Source of the DNA: CAYJBH01 sp964370825
GTDB lineage: Bacteria; Bacillota; Clostridia; Oscillospirales; Ruminococcaceae
Direction: 5' to 3'
Assembly: GCA_964370825.1 (NCBI GenBank)
Contig: CAYJKY010000006.1
Coordinates: 1 to 64,000, forward strand
Length of the DNA: 64,000 nt
Shown: in pieces, positions 18,740 to 27,269 of the stretch
How the letters are laid out: each line of letters begins with the position of its first letter
How positions within the stretch are numbered: position 1 is the stretch's first letter
Notes under the pieces: model-generated
Databases searched by the model: none
What the model was told of the DNA's origin: nothing
Seen by the model: the letters and a program-made list of their open reading frames with translations, nothing else
Program-made: the position numbers and the translations under genes

Positions 18740-19588
18740 ATGTGTATGAAAACAATACTAATTATTGACGGCAGTAATCTGCTGTGCCAAATGTTTTTTG
18801 GAATGCCTTCTCGGATTGTTAATAAGCGAGGGAAGGCTATACAGGGTACTCTCGGTTTTATAGCCGCACTCATAAAGATTATAAAAAGAACACAGCCGAG
18901 TAATGTTCTTGTAGTTTTTGACGCGGAAAAGGAAAACGAACGTTGTGAACTGCTCCCCGACTACAAAGCAAACAGACCTGACTTAAGCGATACTCCGGAG
19001 GAAGAAAACCCTTTTTCACAGCTTCCGGATGTCCTTACCTGCCTTGACTTTATGGGGATAAAGTATACCGAGGCAACAGCGTTTGAAGCCGACGATGTAA
19101 TCGCAAGCTATGCAATCAGATACGGGGAGGAAAACAAAATTTATATTTCCTCCTGGGACAGTGATTTCTTTCAGTTAATAAATAACAATGTGAATATAAT
19201 CAGATATCGTGGAGAGAACACTGTTACTTGTGATGCCCAATATATACAAGATAAGTTTGGGATTTCACCCATAGTCTATGCCGACTTTAAATCGCTTACA
19301 GGCGACACCGCAGACAATATTAAGGGTGTTCCAAAGGTAGGATTCAAAACAGCCACCATGCTTATAAACAAATACGGCTCGTTAAAAAGCGTTATAGATA
19401 ATGCAGATAATATAGAAAAACCGTCTATCAAAAAATCCATTATCGAGAATATAGATAGGTTGAAAATAAATTACGAGCTTATAAAGCTAACCGATAAAGT
19501 CAAGCTTCCTTTTGAGTTGAATGATTTTGAATACAGCTATAACGGTATAAGTTCTACGAGTGTTTTGGTAGGTGTAGGGTTAAAATAA
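18740..19588 (+). CDS. Stand-alone 5'-3' exonuclease / flap endonuclease
   Basis: 282 residues equivalent to the N-terminal nuclease domain of DNA polymerase I. Metal-binding acidic clusters are visible: IIDGSNLLCQ, VVFDAEKENERCELLPDYKANR, FEADDVIASYA, SSWDSDFFQL and LTGDTADNIKGVPKVGFKTAT (helix-hairpin-helix). A complete polA with its own 5'-nuclease is also in this window, so this is a second copy, probably for flap processing or repair. No clear ribosome binding site; ATG at 18740 or 18746 are both possible. Confidence 0.88.
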   Translation: MCMKTILIIDGSNLLCQMFFGMPSRIVNKRGKAIQGTLGFIAALIKIIKRTQPSNVLVVFDAEKENERCELLPDYKANRPDLSDTPEEENPFSQLPDVLTCLDFMGIKYTEATAFEADDVIASYAIRYGEENKIYISSWDSDFFQLINNNVNIIRYRGENTVTCDAQYIQDKFGISPIVYADFKSLTGDTADNIKGVPKVGFKTATMLINKYGSLKSVIDNADNIEKPSIKKSIIENIDRLKINYELIKLTDKVKLPFELNDFEYSYNGISSTSVLVGVGLK

Positions 19589-19608
19589 CGCAAGAAAGGT
19601 GTGCCTAG

Positions 19609-20322
19609 ATGATCTCTCCTGAAATGATAATATTCGATTGCGGTGAAACCTTACTCACCGAAGAAAATGCTGATTTTATACGTGGGAGTGAGATGCTATT
19701 AAAACTTGCCACTAAAAATAAGTACAATGCCACAGCTAAAGAGCTAAGTGATTTAGGTTATGAAATTTGGCAAACGTACGGTCAAAGCGTAAGAGATATG
19801 GGCTTTGAGATTTCATCAAAAAAAATCGAGAAATATACATACGAGTATTTTGGCTTAGAGTTTGATTTATCTCCGAACGAAGTAGAGATATTATACTGGA
19901 AAGCAGTAGCAGATGGGAAAATTATGCCTGATGCCGATAAATTGCTTGAATACATAAACCGTAAAGGAATTCGCTCTGCGGTTATAAGCAATATAGGTTG
20001 GTCGGGGAATGCTTTAAGTGAGAGAATAAACAGACTTTTACCTAACAATAAATTTGAGTTCATTATAGCTTCGAGCGACTATATTTTCCGAAAGCCGAGT
20101 CCTATGATTTTTAATCTTGCACTCAGAAAGGCAAATTTAACCCCTTGTGAAGTTTGGTATTGTGGCGATAATCCTATAGCAGATGTAGAGGGTTCAAACA
20201 GTGTTGGGATTTTTCCTGTGTGGTATGATAACTACCACGCAAAGCAAACCGAACCAATCCCCGAGCATTTGTACATAAATGAGTGGAGTGAAATGATTTG
20301 TGTATTGGAGGGGTTAGAGTGA
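19609..20322 (+). CDS. HAD-family hydrolase
   Basis: 237 residues. HAD motif I is IIFDCGETLL, where the usual nucleophile is the first Asp of DxDxT: here D-C-G, so the second Asp is replaced by Gly. Motif II is AVISNIGW (Ser), motif III lies around FRKPSP, and motif IV is WYCGDNPIADVEG. The Gly at the acid/base position is seen in several HAD enzymes that are not classical phosphatases. Substrate unknown. GAAAGGTG precedes the ATG. The stop overlaps the next gene's start. Confidence 0.85.
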   Translation: MISPEMIIFDCGETLLTEENADFIRGSEMLLKLATKNKYNATAKELSDLGYEIWQTYGQSVRDMGFEISSKKIEKYTYEYFGLEFDLSPNEVEILYWKAVADGKIMPDADKLLEYINRKGIRSAVISNIGWSGNALSERINRLLPNNKFEFIIASSDYIFRKPSPMIFNLALRKANLTPCEVWYCGDNPIADVEGSNSVGIFPVWYDNYHAKQTEPIPEHLYINEWSEMICVLEGLE

Positions 20323-20798
20323 ACGAGCTTAACAATAAAAGATTGGTAAGAAATTCTGCGAAGGCACTCATAATAAAAGATGAAAAAATCCTTGCGATAA
20401 AAATCAAAGATAGCGATGGTGAATGGTATATTTTACCCGGAGGCGGACAAGACGCGGGTGAGTTGTTGTCTGAGGCTGTTTGTAGAGAAGTAGCCGAAGA
20501 AGTTGGACTTGATGTAGAGTGTAAAGATTTGCTTTTTATAATAGAGGGAGTGACAGGTGAACGTTTTCACCGAGTGGATTTAGTTTTCCTATGTGAATAC
20601 ATAAAAGAAGTTAAAGACACTAACTTACACACAGACACAAATCAAGTGGGCATAGAGTGGCTTGATATAGCTACTCTCAACATTTCAAAGCTTTATCCGT
20701 CAAAGCTAAGGCGACAAATTATGAATTTTCACGAGGGAAAACCGTATAAAACATATTTGGGTAATGAAAGTGTCGGCGACACAGAGTGTGTAGATTAA
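20319..20798 (+). CDS. NUDIX hydrolase
   Basis: About 159 residues with a complete Nudix box, GGQDAGELLSEAVCREVAEEVG, binding Mg2+ for cleavage of a nucleoside diphosphate-linked compound. I chose GTG at 20319, five bases after GGAGGGG and overlapping the HAD stop, over an upstream in-frame start. This stretch is more AT-rich than the housekeeping genes. Substrate unknown. Confidence 0.87.
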   Translation: MNELNNKRLVRNSAKALIIKDEKILAIKIKDSDGEWYILPGGGQDAGELLSEAVCREVAEEVGLDVECKDLLFIIEGVTGERFHRVDLVFLCEYIKEVKDTNLHTDTNQVGIEWLDIATLNISKLYPSKLRRQIMNFHEGKPYKTYLGNESVGDTECVD

Positions 20799-20875
20799 AG
20801 TGGATAATTTCAATTTACCTAACTATGAGTATTTTTCAGTAACTACAGATGAGACCATTTAAAAAGGATATTTTT

Positions 20876-21274
20876 ATGTTAGTACCACATTTACATTTTA
20901 AAGGAACATGCAAACAAGCAATAGCCTTTTATGAAAAAGCGTTTGATACAAGGGCTTACATGGTTTACTATGCAGGTGATGAAAATGGTAACCTCACGGA
21001 TACTGTCGAGCATTCAGAGATGAAAATTCATGGTAGCCGTATAATGCTTAACGACAGGTTTGATACTGCAGCTGTAAACGGGCACCCTCAAATCCAGCTT
21101 GTTATTGTGTTCGAAACAAAGGAGGAATTGCTCAAAAGCTATAGAGTAATAAACAATAACATAATAGAAATTACTCCTTTATGTGAGGTTGATTACAGTC
21201 CGTTACTCACCACAATTATTGACAAATTTGGAATTCAGTGGTGTTTTATGGTAGAGGACAGACCAAAGGATTGA
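20876..21274 (+). CDS. VOC-superfamily protein (PhnB/glyoxalase-like)
   Basis: About 132 residues beginning MLVPHLHFKGTCKQAIAFYEKAFDTRA, typical of PhnB-like members of the vicinal oxygen chelate fold, followed by the HSEMKIHGSRIMLND strand pair. ATG 20876 is preferred, with AAAGGA seven bases upstream. Such small proteins include 3-demethylubiquinone-methyltransferase-like and resistance-related members; no specific activity can be assigned. Converges on the EAL gene with ten bases between. Confidence 0.78.
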   Translation: MLVPHLHFKGTCKQAIAFYEKAFDTRAYMVYYAGDENGNLTDTVEHSEMKIHGSRIMLNDRFDTAAVNGHPQIQLVIVFETKEELLKSYRVINNNIIEITPLCEVDYSPLLTTIIDKFGIQWCFMVEDRPKD

Positions 21275-21284
21275 TGTTTTTACG

Positions 21285-23489
21285 TTACTGAACAAACAAT
21301 TTTTCAAACTCAGCTACCGGCAGAGGTTTCGAGAAATAATACCCCTGCGCAGATTCACAGCCTATTTTCTTCAGGAAGTTCTCCTGATATTTCTCCTCTA
21401 TGCCTTCGGCAACGGTATGCATTCCGAGGTTATTGGCAAGCCTTATAATGCTCTCTACCACAAGGTCTCCCCTACCCTGTTCTTCGTCGTCCTCAATCTC
21501 CACAAAAAAGCTTCTGTCCAGCTTTAAGGTGTCTACCTTAAAGTTTTTAAGCATACCGAGCGAAGAATATCCGGAACCGAAGTCATCTATCGACACGAGA
21601 AAGCCTTCACGATGCAAGCTTTTTAGGATAGACTTTAGCTCCTTTTCGTTTTCCATTACGGTGCTTTCGGTCAGTTCAATTTCGATATATTTCGTTTCTA
21701 CACCATATGAGGAAACTATATCTTTTATCTCCTTCACAAAATTCTTATTGCTCAAGTGTAGCCTTGAGAAGTTAACGGATATCGGAATTAATTCTTTTTT
21801 GCTGTTTGCCCATTCCGAGAGGGTTTTACATACATTTTTCAGCATGTATCTATCCAGCTCCACTATAAAGCCGTTCTGTTCAAACAGCGGGATAAACTCG
21901 TTCGGAAATACCATGCCGCCATCCTGTTCTACCCATCTTACCAGTGCCTCGGCACCCAAAACTTTTTCCTTTATAACATTATATTTGGGTTGTAGAAAAA
22001 CCTTAAATTCATTATGCTCAAGTGCCTTATGCATCTTGTTGGCGATTTCGGTGTCGCGAAGCACCTTTTTGGTGAAGTTTTCATCGTAATCCCAGATGCT
22101 ACCACTACCACCCTTTTTTGCATAAGAGTGTGCTATGTTAGTCTTATTGATAATGTTATTAACATTGGATTCACCGGGACTCAAAAAGTATCTTCCATAT
22201 CTAAAGGAGAATTGATGATCAGCAAGCTCGGGAAGGAGCGATTTAAATCTTCTTTCATATCCTTTAGAGGATTCTTCAAGATTTTCAAAAATCACACTTT
22301 CTGAGAAAAACATAAATTCCTCGGAAGCCACCCGCGCCTGTATAAAGCTTTTATTCTCTACTGATTTTCCGGTGTTCGCAATTGCGCAAATAACCTTATT
22401 ACCTGCATCAAAGCCAAACATCTCATTCACCGCTTTAAAGTTCACCATATCCATCTTGACCATGGTGTATTTTTTTTGCGGATCCTTAGCAATTGCTTCG
22501 GCAACAAGAAGTTTAAATTTTATCAGGTTAGGTATTCCCGTCAGCTCGTCATAGTAGGCAACCTGCTCCAACGCTTTTGCAGTGTTGTTTTTATTTACGA
22601 CAACATAAATAATTGTTGCAAATGCAAAAAACATTATCATCGCACTTGTGAAAATCATGTTGTTGGATATATTCTGAACACTATCGTTTAGGCTCTCCTC
22701 AGATATTTCAAAAAATAAAATCCAGTCATTAATCTCTATAGGGCGATATTCTCCAAGTTTCCTTTCACCGCCGATGCTGTAGGATATACTTCCTGACTTA
22801 CCTTCCTTAAAGTCGCTTATTATCCCTTCAAAGGTAGTATCTCCGGAAAATTCGGCATTGCGAAACGCATCAAAGCTTAGCACATGTGAATTTGTTGTAA
22901 GCATTATTTCGCTGTCCTGATTAATGATAAGGTTAAGTCCTCTTTCGTCGGTGAATGTAGTAAGAAGAGTTGCGAGATAATCGGTACAGTACTCCACTGC
23001 TAAAACGCCATCTATTTTGCCTTCAACATAAATAGGAACCGCAACAGTCACCACCGTCTTCTCTGTATATTTTGATTGATGCGGTTCGGTAGCAAATATC
23101 GTTCCTTCCATTGCAGCTTTATAATAGTCTTTCTGTGAAACATCGTCAAGTTTTCCGGTTGAGACAAATGCAGACCCTGCATTATCGATAACCAGTACAG
23201 TTTCAAAGTTTAACACCTCCTTTTTTGAGTTTATATACTCTAAAATCTCCCCCTCGGCAACGCCGATAATAGGAAGTGTTTCCGCCATGGTTGATATGCT
23301 GTAAACCATGTTTTCCAGCTGACGGTTAAGCGACAGCTGCTGTTGATTTGCAAGGTCAACAAGGTTGCTTGAAGCGGACTTTTCAAGCTCACGAATTACG
23401 GTATTATTAAAGGCAATCATGCTGTAGGAAATTGCTACAAAAAAGAAAACACCTAAAAATATCGTTGCCACTAAATTACTTTTTTTCAT
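21285..23489 (-). CDS. Membrane sensor with Cache, degenerate GGDEF and EAL domains
   Basis: About 734 residues: membrane segment near the N-terminus, extracytoplasmic double-Cache-like sensor (about 35-280), second membrane segment (IFTSAMIMFFAFATIIYVVV), GGDEF-like domain and C-terminal EAL domain. The GGDEF active-site motif reads ASEEF, so cyclase activity is probably lost. The EAL domain keeps LGAEALVRW, SVNFS, DDFGSGYSS and AEGIE, consistent with an active c-di-GMP phosphodiesterase. ATG at 23489 follows AAGG by five bases. Probably a ligand-responsive c-di-GMP degrading enzyme. Confidence 0.92.
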   Translation of the reverse strand: MKKSNLVATIFLGVFFFVAISYSMIAFNNTVIRELEKSASSNLVDLANQQQLSLNRQLENMVYSISTMAETLPIIGVAEGEILEYINSKKEVLNFETVLVIDNAGSAFVSTGKLDDVSQKDYYKAAMEGTIFATEPHQSKYTEKTVVTVAVPIYVEGKIDGVLAVEYCTDYLATLLTTFTDERGLNLIINQDSEIMLTTNSHVLSFDAFRNAEFSGDTTFEGIISDFKEGKSGSISYSIGGERKLGEYRPIEINDWILFFEISEESLNDSVQNISNNMIFTSAMIMFFAFATIIYVVVNKNNTAKALEQVAYYDELTGIPNLIKFKLLVAEAIAKDPQKKYTMVKMDMVNFKAVNEMFGFDAGNKVICAIANTGKSVENKSFIQARVASEEFMFFSESVIFENLEESSKGYERRFKSLLPELADHQFSFRYGRYFLSPGESNVNNIINKTNIAHSYAKKGGSGSIWDYDENFTKKVLRDTEIANKMHKALEHNEFKVFLQPKYNVIKEKVLGAEALVRWVEQDGGMVFPNEFIPLFEQNGFIVELDRYMLKNVCKTLSEWANSKKELIPISVNFSRLHLSNKNFVKEIKDIVSSYGVETKYIEIELTESTVMENEKELKSILKSLHREGFLVSIDDFGSGYSSLGMLKNFKVDTLKLDRSFFVEIEDDEEQGRGDLVVESIIRLANNLGMHTVAEGIEEKYQENFLKKIGCESAQGYYFSKPLPVAEFEKLFVQ

Positions 23490-23588
23490 AAACACCTTAC
23501 GATTTCACCGAGGTACAACCCGGTTTTCACTAATATTTATATTCGATATCTCGTCAATGCTAAACGTATATATATTATTCACCATAAG

Positions 23589-24434
23589 TTACTTTTTTAA
23601 CGGTATAACAAAGCCGAGATATTTCATCATGTTTCTATCTTCATCAAAATTGTATACAAAGCAACATTTTTCCGACACTGCAACGGCTGAAGTTCTGAAC
23701 AACTCACAGGCAATTAAAATCGACCTGACAAGGTTATTATAATCGGCATCGGAATAAACTTTAAGATACATTTCATACAGTCTTGTTGGAAGATACGTCT
23801 TATAATATTTACCCATTTTCCCGGAGGAAACAGAAAAATTGTTTTCGGCGCCAATGTACCAGTCGAGCATTTGATGAAGTTCCGGTAAAACAATCTTGTG
23901 ATACATGGTCATTGCATATGGCAGTTCATCTCTTGCTATTCCCTTGGCTACATTTTGCAGACACCACCAAAATTCATTGCAACAGGAATAAAAATATAGC
24001 TCGGATGGGGGCTTAACATGGTAATCCGAGTCGCTTGGTGGGGCGAACGTTGGCAGAATGCCTTCCTTGTCTAGCAATACCACTGTGTCGCTATCTCTGC
24101 CGATAAGCTCCGGTTTTTCTGCCGGAATAAGTGTTAGGTCAATGCGCACGCAATCATCGAACAGCATCATCCAATTAAAATGTCCCTTGCCTTCCGGTTC
24201 TCTCATGGTTTCCGGAGTTTGCATAATCAAACGATTACCAAACACATCAAGCCAGCTATAGTCTCTTTTATACTCTTCAAAATTTGTAACAATATACACA
24301 ATGTCGTAATCTTGATACATATCCTGAGGAGCTTTAGGATTTGCACGTGAACCATTTAATAATACAGCCTTGATATTTTTATCTTTTTGTGCTACATTAA
24401 GTATTAAATCAAACATTTGATTTTGTGTTCTCAT
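23589..24434 (-). CDS. Aminoglycoside 6-adenylyltransferase-like protein (AadE type)
   Basis: 281 residues matching the ANT(6) architecture: nucleotidyltransferase motif LLNGSRANPKAPQDMYQDYDIVY with GSR and D-Y-D, then DDCVRIDLTLIP and a C-terminal EFWWCLQNVAKGIARDELPYAM region. ANT(6) enzymes adenylylate streptomycin; chromosomal homologues in Clostridia are common and may be silent. No mobile element is adjacent. Divergent from the Gfo/Idh gene. Confidence 0.85.
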   Translation of the reverse strand: MRTQNQMFDLILNVAQKDKNIKAVLLNGSRANPKAPQDMYQDYDIVYIVTNFEEYKRDYSWLDVFGNRLIMQTPETMREPEGKGHFNWMMLFDDCVRIDLTLIPAEKPELIGRDSDTVVLLDKEGILPTFAPPSDSDYHVKPPSELYFYSCCNEFWWCLQNVAKGIARDELPYAMTMYHKIVLPELHQMLDWYIGAENNFSVSSGKMGKYYKTYLPTRLYEMYLKVYSDADYNNLVRSILIACELFRTSAVAVSEKCCFVYNFDEDRNMMKYLGFVIPLKK

Positions 24435-24505
24435 TGCTAACCTCTATTAAGTATAGCATTAGTATAACACACCAAAACGAATATGTAAATCAGAAAGGAT
24501 AGCTT

Positions 24506-25540
24506 ATGTCAAAAAAAATTAAGATGGCAGTTGTAGGTGCCGGCACATGGGGAGAAAACCACATTAAAATTTATAATGCACACCCATTTGCTGAGGTGGT
24601 TGCTTTGTGCGACCGCGACGACAAAAAACTTAACGAGGTTGCTGACCGCCAGGGCGTGGAGCAGAGATTTACCGATTATAAGCAAATGATAACCGATTCT
24701 GATTGTGACGCCGTTGCGATTGTTACCCCGGATTATCTTCATGCCGACATAGCAATATATGCCGCAGAAAACAAAAAACACATCCTCATCGAAAAGCCGC
24801 TTGCGACCACCGCTGAGGACGTGCATCGTATGGTAAAGTCAATTCGCGAAAATGGAGTGAGAGCCATGGTAGACCTTCACAACCGCTGGTCACCTCCGTT
24901 TAACGCAACCTATCAGGCTGTACAAAACGGCGAACTCGGTGAGATTTACAGTGGATATTTCCGTCTTAACGACATAGTTTGGGTGGCAACCGACCTCCTC
25001 CCCTGGGCAGCCAAATCCTCTATTCTTTGGTTTTTAGGTAGCCACAGTCTCGATACACTACGCTGGTTAATTAACGATGAGGTTGAGGAAGTTTACAGCG
25101 TGAGCCGTCGTGGCGGACTGGATGCACTCGGAATTAACACCGAGGACATGTACCTAACAACATTAAAATTTCGTGGCGGAGTAATTGCCCAGATGGAAAA
25201 TGGATGGGTAACCCCCAACGGCAATCCATCGGTAAACGACATGAAGTTCACCCTACTTGGAAGCAAAGGTGTTGCCTCGATGGATCTTTCCGGTCATAAC
25301 CTTTTACAGATCCACACCACAGAGAGAGGGCGAACTCCTGATATACTTGTTCAAAACTCGGTATTCGGACAGCCTAAAGGTTTTGCTTTTGAGAGTATTC
25401 GAAGCTTTATTGACTGCCTAATTACAGATAAGCCTTTTAATGTTTCCATCGAGGATGCTGCAAATACCTCTCTTACAATTCTAAAAATTATGGAGTCTGC
25501 CAAAACAGGCCTACCGGTTAAAGTTACCGATTTATATTAA
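24506..25540 (+). CDS. Gfo/Idh/MocA-family oxidoreductase
   Basis: 344 residues. N-terminal NAD(P)-binding Rossmann motif VVGAGTWGENHIKIY, then the characteristic EKPLATTAEDV (catalytic Lys of EKP) and a C-terminal alpha/beta domain containing GSHSLDTLRWL with the conserved His. Usually oxidises or reduces sugars, inositols or sugar-nucleotides. GAAAGGA precedes the ATG. It ends five bases before the convergent dpaB, so no operon partner is visible. Confidence 0.9.
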   Translation: MSKKIKMAVVGAGTWGENHIKIYNAHPFAEVVALCDRDDKKLNEVADRQGVEQRFTDYKQMITDSDCDAVAIVTPDYLHADIAIYAAENKKHILIEKPLATTAEDVHRMVKSIRENGVRAMVDLHNRWSPPFNATYQAVQNGELGEIYSGYFRLNDIVWVATDLLPWAAKSSILWFLGSHSLDTLRWLINDEVEEVYSVSRRGGLDALGINTEDMYLTTLKFRGGVIAQMENGWVTPNGNPSVNDMKFTLLGSKGVASMDLSGHNLLQIHTTERGRTPDILVQNSVFGQPKGFAFESIRSFIDCLITDKPFNVSIEDAANTSLTILKIMESAKTGLPVKVTDLY

Positions 25541-25544
25541 CCTA

Positions 25545-26117
25545 TTATAGCATGATCGGCTTAATCTGTCTGCCGGCAAGTGCAACCTCTACAGTATCGG
25601 AAACTTTGGAAAAATCGCAGATAATACTGGTAGGCTTTTGATAAGGATCATCCTGAGCAAACGGCACAAAGTAATAATTTTTTGTGTTTAAAAGCCTACC
25701 AATGTTCTGTGCCGAGGCAGCAAGTCCGTCGTTTGTCGCAATCGCCAACACTACGGGACGGCCTCCTCTAAGATGGCTTTTGACCGCCATGGTTACCGGT
25801 GTGTCGGTTATTCCGTGTGACAACTTTGCAAGTGTATTTCCGGTACAGGGACAAACCAGTAAAACATCGAACATTTTTTTTGGACCTATCGGCTCGGCAC
25901 CCGATATGGTTGTAATAATCTCTCCGTCAGACAGCTCGGAAAAGCTTTTTTTCCAGTGACCGGCAGTGCCGAATCTAGTGTCGGTGTTAGCCGCATTTGC
26001 TGACATGATAAAGCTTAGTATTGCTCCATTTTCCTTAAATTTTAACATCTCGGAATACACCCTTTCAAAGTTACAGAAGCTACCACAAAGTGCAACACCT
26101 ATTCTTTTGTCATGCAT
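25545..26117 (-). CDS. spoVFB: Dipicolinate synthase subunit B
   Basis: 190 residues of the flavoprotein (HFCD) family: IGVALCGSFCNFERV and LVCPCTGNTLAKLSHGITDTPVTMA. Together with subunit A it oxidises dihydrodipicolinate to dipicolinic acid in the sporulating mother cell. Its start overlaps the end of spoVFA by about 19 bases. In Bacillus dpaAB is followed by asd, dapG and dapA; here the operon ends after dpaB. Presence supports endospore formation. Confidence 0.93.
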   Translation of the reverse strand: MHDKRIGVALCGSFCNFERVYSEMLKFKENGAILSFIMSANAANTDTRFGTAGHWKKSFSELSDGEIITTISGAEPIGPKKMFDVLLVCPCTGNTLAKLSHGITDTPVTMAVKSHLRGGRPVVLAIATNDGLAASAQNIGRLLNTKNYYFVPFAQDDPYQKPTSIICDFSKVSDTVEVALAGRQIKPIML

Positions 26118-26878
26118 ATCTTACCCCCTAATAAATCCTCTATCGCCCTTAATGCGTATTCTGCTGCTGTTATTGGACTGTATTCTGCCGGTAGTCCGGG
26201 TGCCCAATCTACAGTCAGGCCACATGCCTTTGCATCTTCAACCTCAACTCCCCCTGGTGACGAGGCGAGATCCAATATATATATATCATTCTTTGCCATC
26301 ACAAGCAGCTCCTTGTTTATCACCTTTGAAGGAACGGTATTTACTATTATGTCTATTCCGAATATCAAACCTGTAAGTGCCTTAAGCTCATAACTTTTGT
26401 AACCTGCTGATTTTGCCTCGGCTCTCGTCTCCTCCCTTCGAGCAAACACTGTAACATCGCACCCAAGCAAAAAAAGCATCTTCGACAACAGTTTGGCTAT
26501 CCTGCCATATCCGATAACCGCCACCTTGCTACCTTGCAGTATCTGTTGTCTTCGGCTCAACAGAAGGATTAGTGCACCTTCTGCAGACGGAAGTGCATTT
26601 AAAATCGCAAAGGTCTCCAACTTTGAATAGTCGTAAAGTTTTATATTTCTTGCTTCTTCAGCCTCCGTGTCGCTGATAGCACCCGCAAATACCACCCCTT
26701 TATAGCCACGTGCCACAAGGTTTTTTAATGCATCGCCCTGTTTCCTTAAAGGGGTCGGTAAAACAACCACATCAGAGAGTGTCATTTTTTCCTTTGGCAA
26801 CAACTCTATACCACGCTCTATCAATAGCTGTGCAATATATTTTTGCCGCAGATCATCCCCCAAAATACAGAAAGTCAT
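26099..26878 (-). CDS. spoVFA: Dipicolinate synthase subunit A
   Basis: 259 residues with an N-terminal segment and a Rossmann domain, VAVIGYGRIAKLLSKMLFLLGCDVTVFARR, related to D-isomer-specific hydroxyacid dehydrogenases, followed by NTVPSKVI and LDLASSPGGV, typical of DpaA. It is slightly shorter than the Bacillus protein (about 297). AAGGAGG precedes the ATG. A sigma-K-like promoter lies upstream at 26908-26935. Confidence 0.93.
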   Translation of the reverse strand: MTFCILGDDLRQKYIAQLLIERGIELLPKEKMTLSDVVVLPTPLRKQGDALKNLVARGYKGVVFAGAISDTEAEEARNIKLYDYSKLETFAILNALPSAEGALILLLSRRQQILQGSKVAVIGYGRIAKLLSKMLFLLGCDVTVFARREETRAEAKSAGYKSYELKALTGLIFGIDIIVNTVPSKVINKELLVMAKNDIYILDLASSPGGVEVEDAKACGLTVDWAPGLPAEYSPITAAEYALRAIEDLLGGKICMTKE

Positions 26879-26907
26879 AATCCTCCTTAGATAAATTGTT
26901 GTTACCC

Positions 26908-26935
26908 ATTAATATGGCGATATGGCAAAACATGT
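26908..26935 (-). promoter_or_regulatory. Possible sigma-K promoter for spoVFA-spoVFB
   Basis: On the minus strand, AC (26934-26935) is followed after 17 bases by CATATTAAT (26908-26916), close to the sigma-K pattern AC...CATANNNTA. Expected from known mother-cell expression of dpaAB; the short motif makes chance matches likely. Confidence 0.4.
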
Positions 26936-27030
26936 TACACCATAAAGATTTACACATTATCATCACATTATATGTGATGTGTTTGTAGGAAATCACAAAA
27001 ATGTTAACAAATGTTCTACCTCTAAAACTG

Positions 27031-27059
27031 TTGACATTTGTCTGTGTAATTGCTATAAT
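27031..27059 (+). promoter_or_regulatory. Consensus extended sigma-A promoter
   Basis: TTGACA (27031-27036), 17-base spacer ending TGC, TATAAT (27054-27059): both hexamers match consensus and the TGN extension is present. It is the best promoter in the window. The predicted start is near 27066, immediately before a CTCC-AAAA-GGAG hairpin. It drives the structured transcript and no ordinary protein gene. Confidence 0.9.
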
Positions 27060-27155
27060 AAAGACACTCCAAAAGGAGACGATCAAGGTAATTAACAACA
27101 GTTCGAAGGCAAACAAAAACAACAGCCTTTGAGACATTGAAAGGAGGTGGGTCCG

Positions 27156-27269
27156 ATGGACAGTGAAACGGCGGCAAAAACTTCAGAAAACGGTCGGACA
27201 GCCCACACAATAAAAACCTGGCTAAAAACAGGTAAAACAGAGGGTTATAGCAGATACTTATCTGCATGA
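27156..27269 (+). CDS. Possible 37-residue small ORF inside the structured RNA
   Basis: AGGAGG (27142-27147) lies eight bases before an ATG at 27156 that opens 37 codons, beginning MDSETAAKTSENGRTAH and ending GYSRYLSA. The peptide is polar and basic, with no signal or membrane segment. The ATG region is also part of the helix 27147-27156/27194-27206, which would hide the start. It could be a real small protein, a leader peptide, or a chance frame in an RNA with purine-rich segments. I do not recognise the peptide. Confidence 0.35.
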   Translation: MDSETAAKTSENGRTAHTIKTWLKTGKTEGYSRYLSA

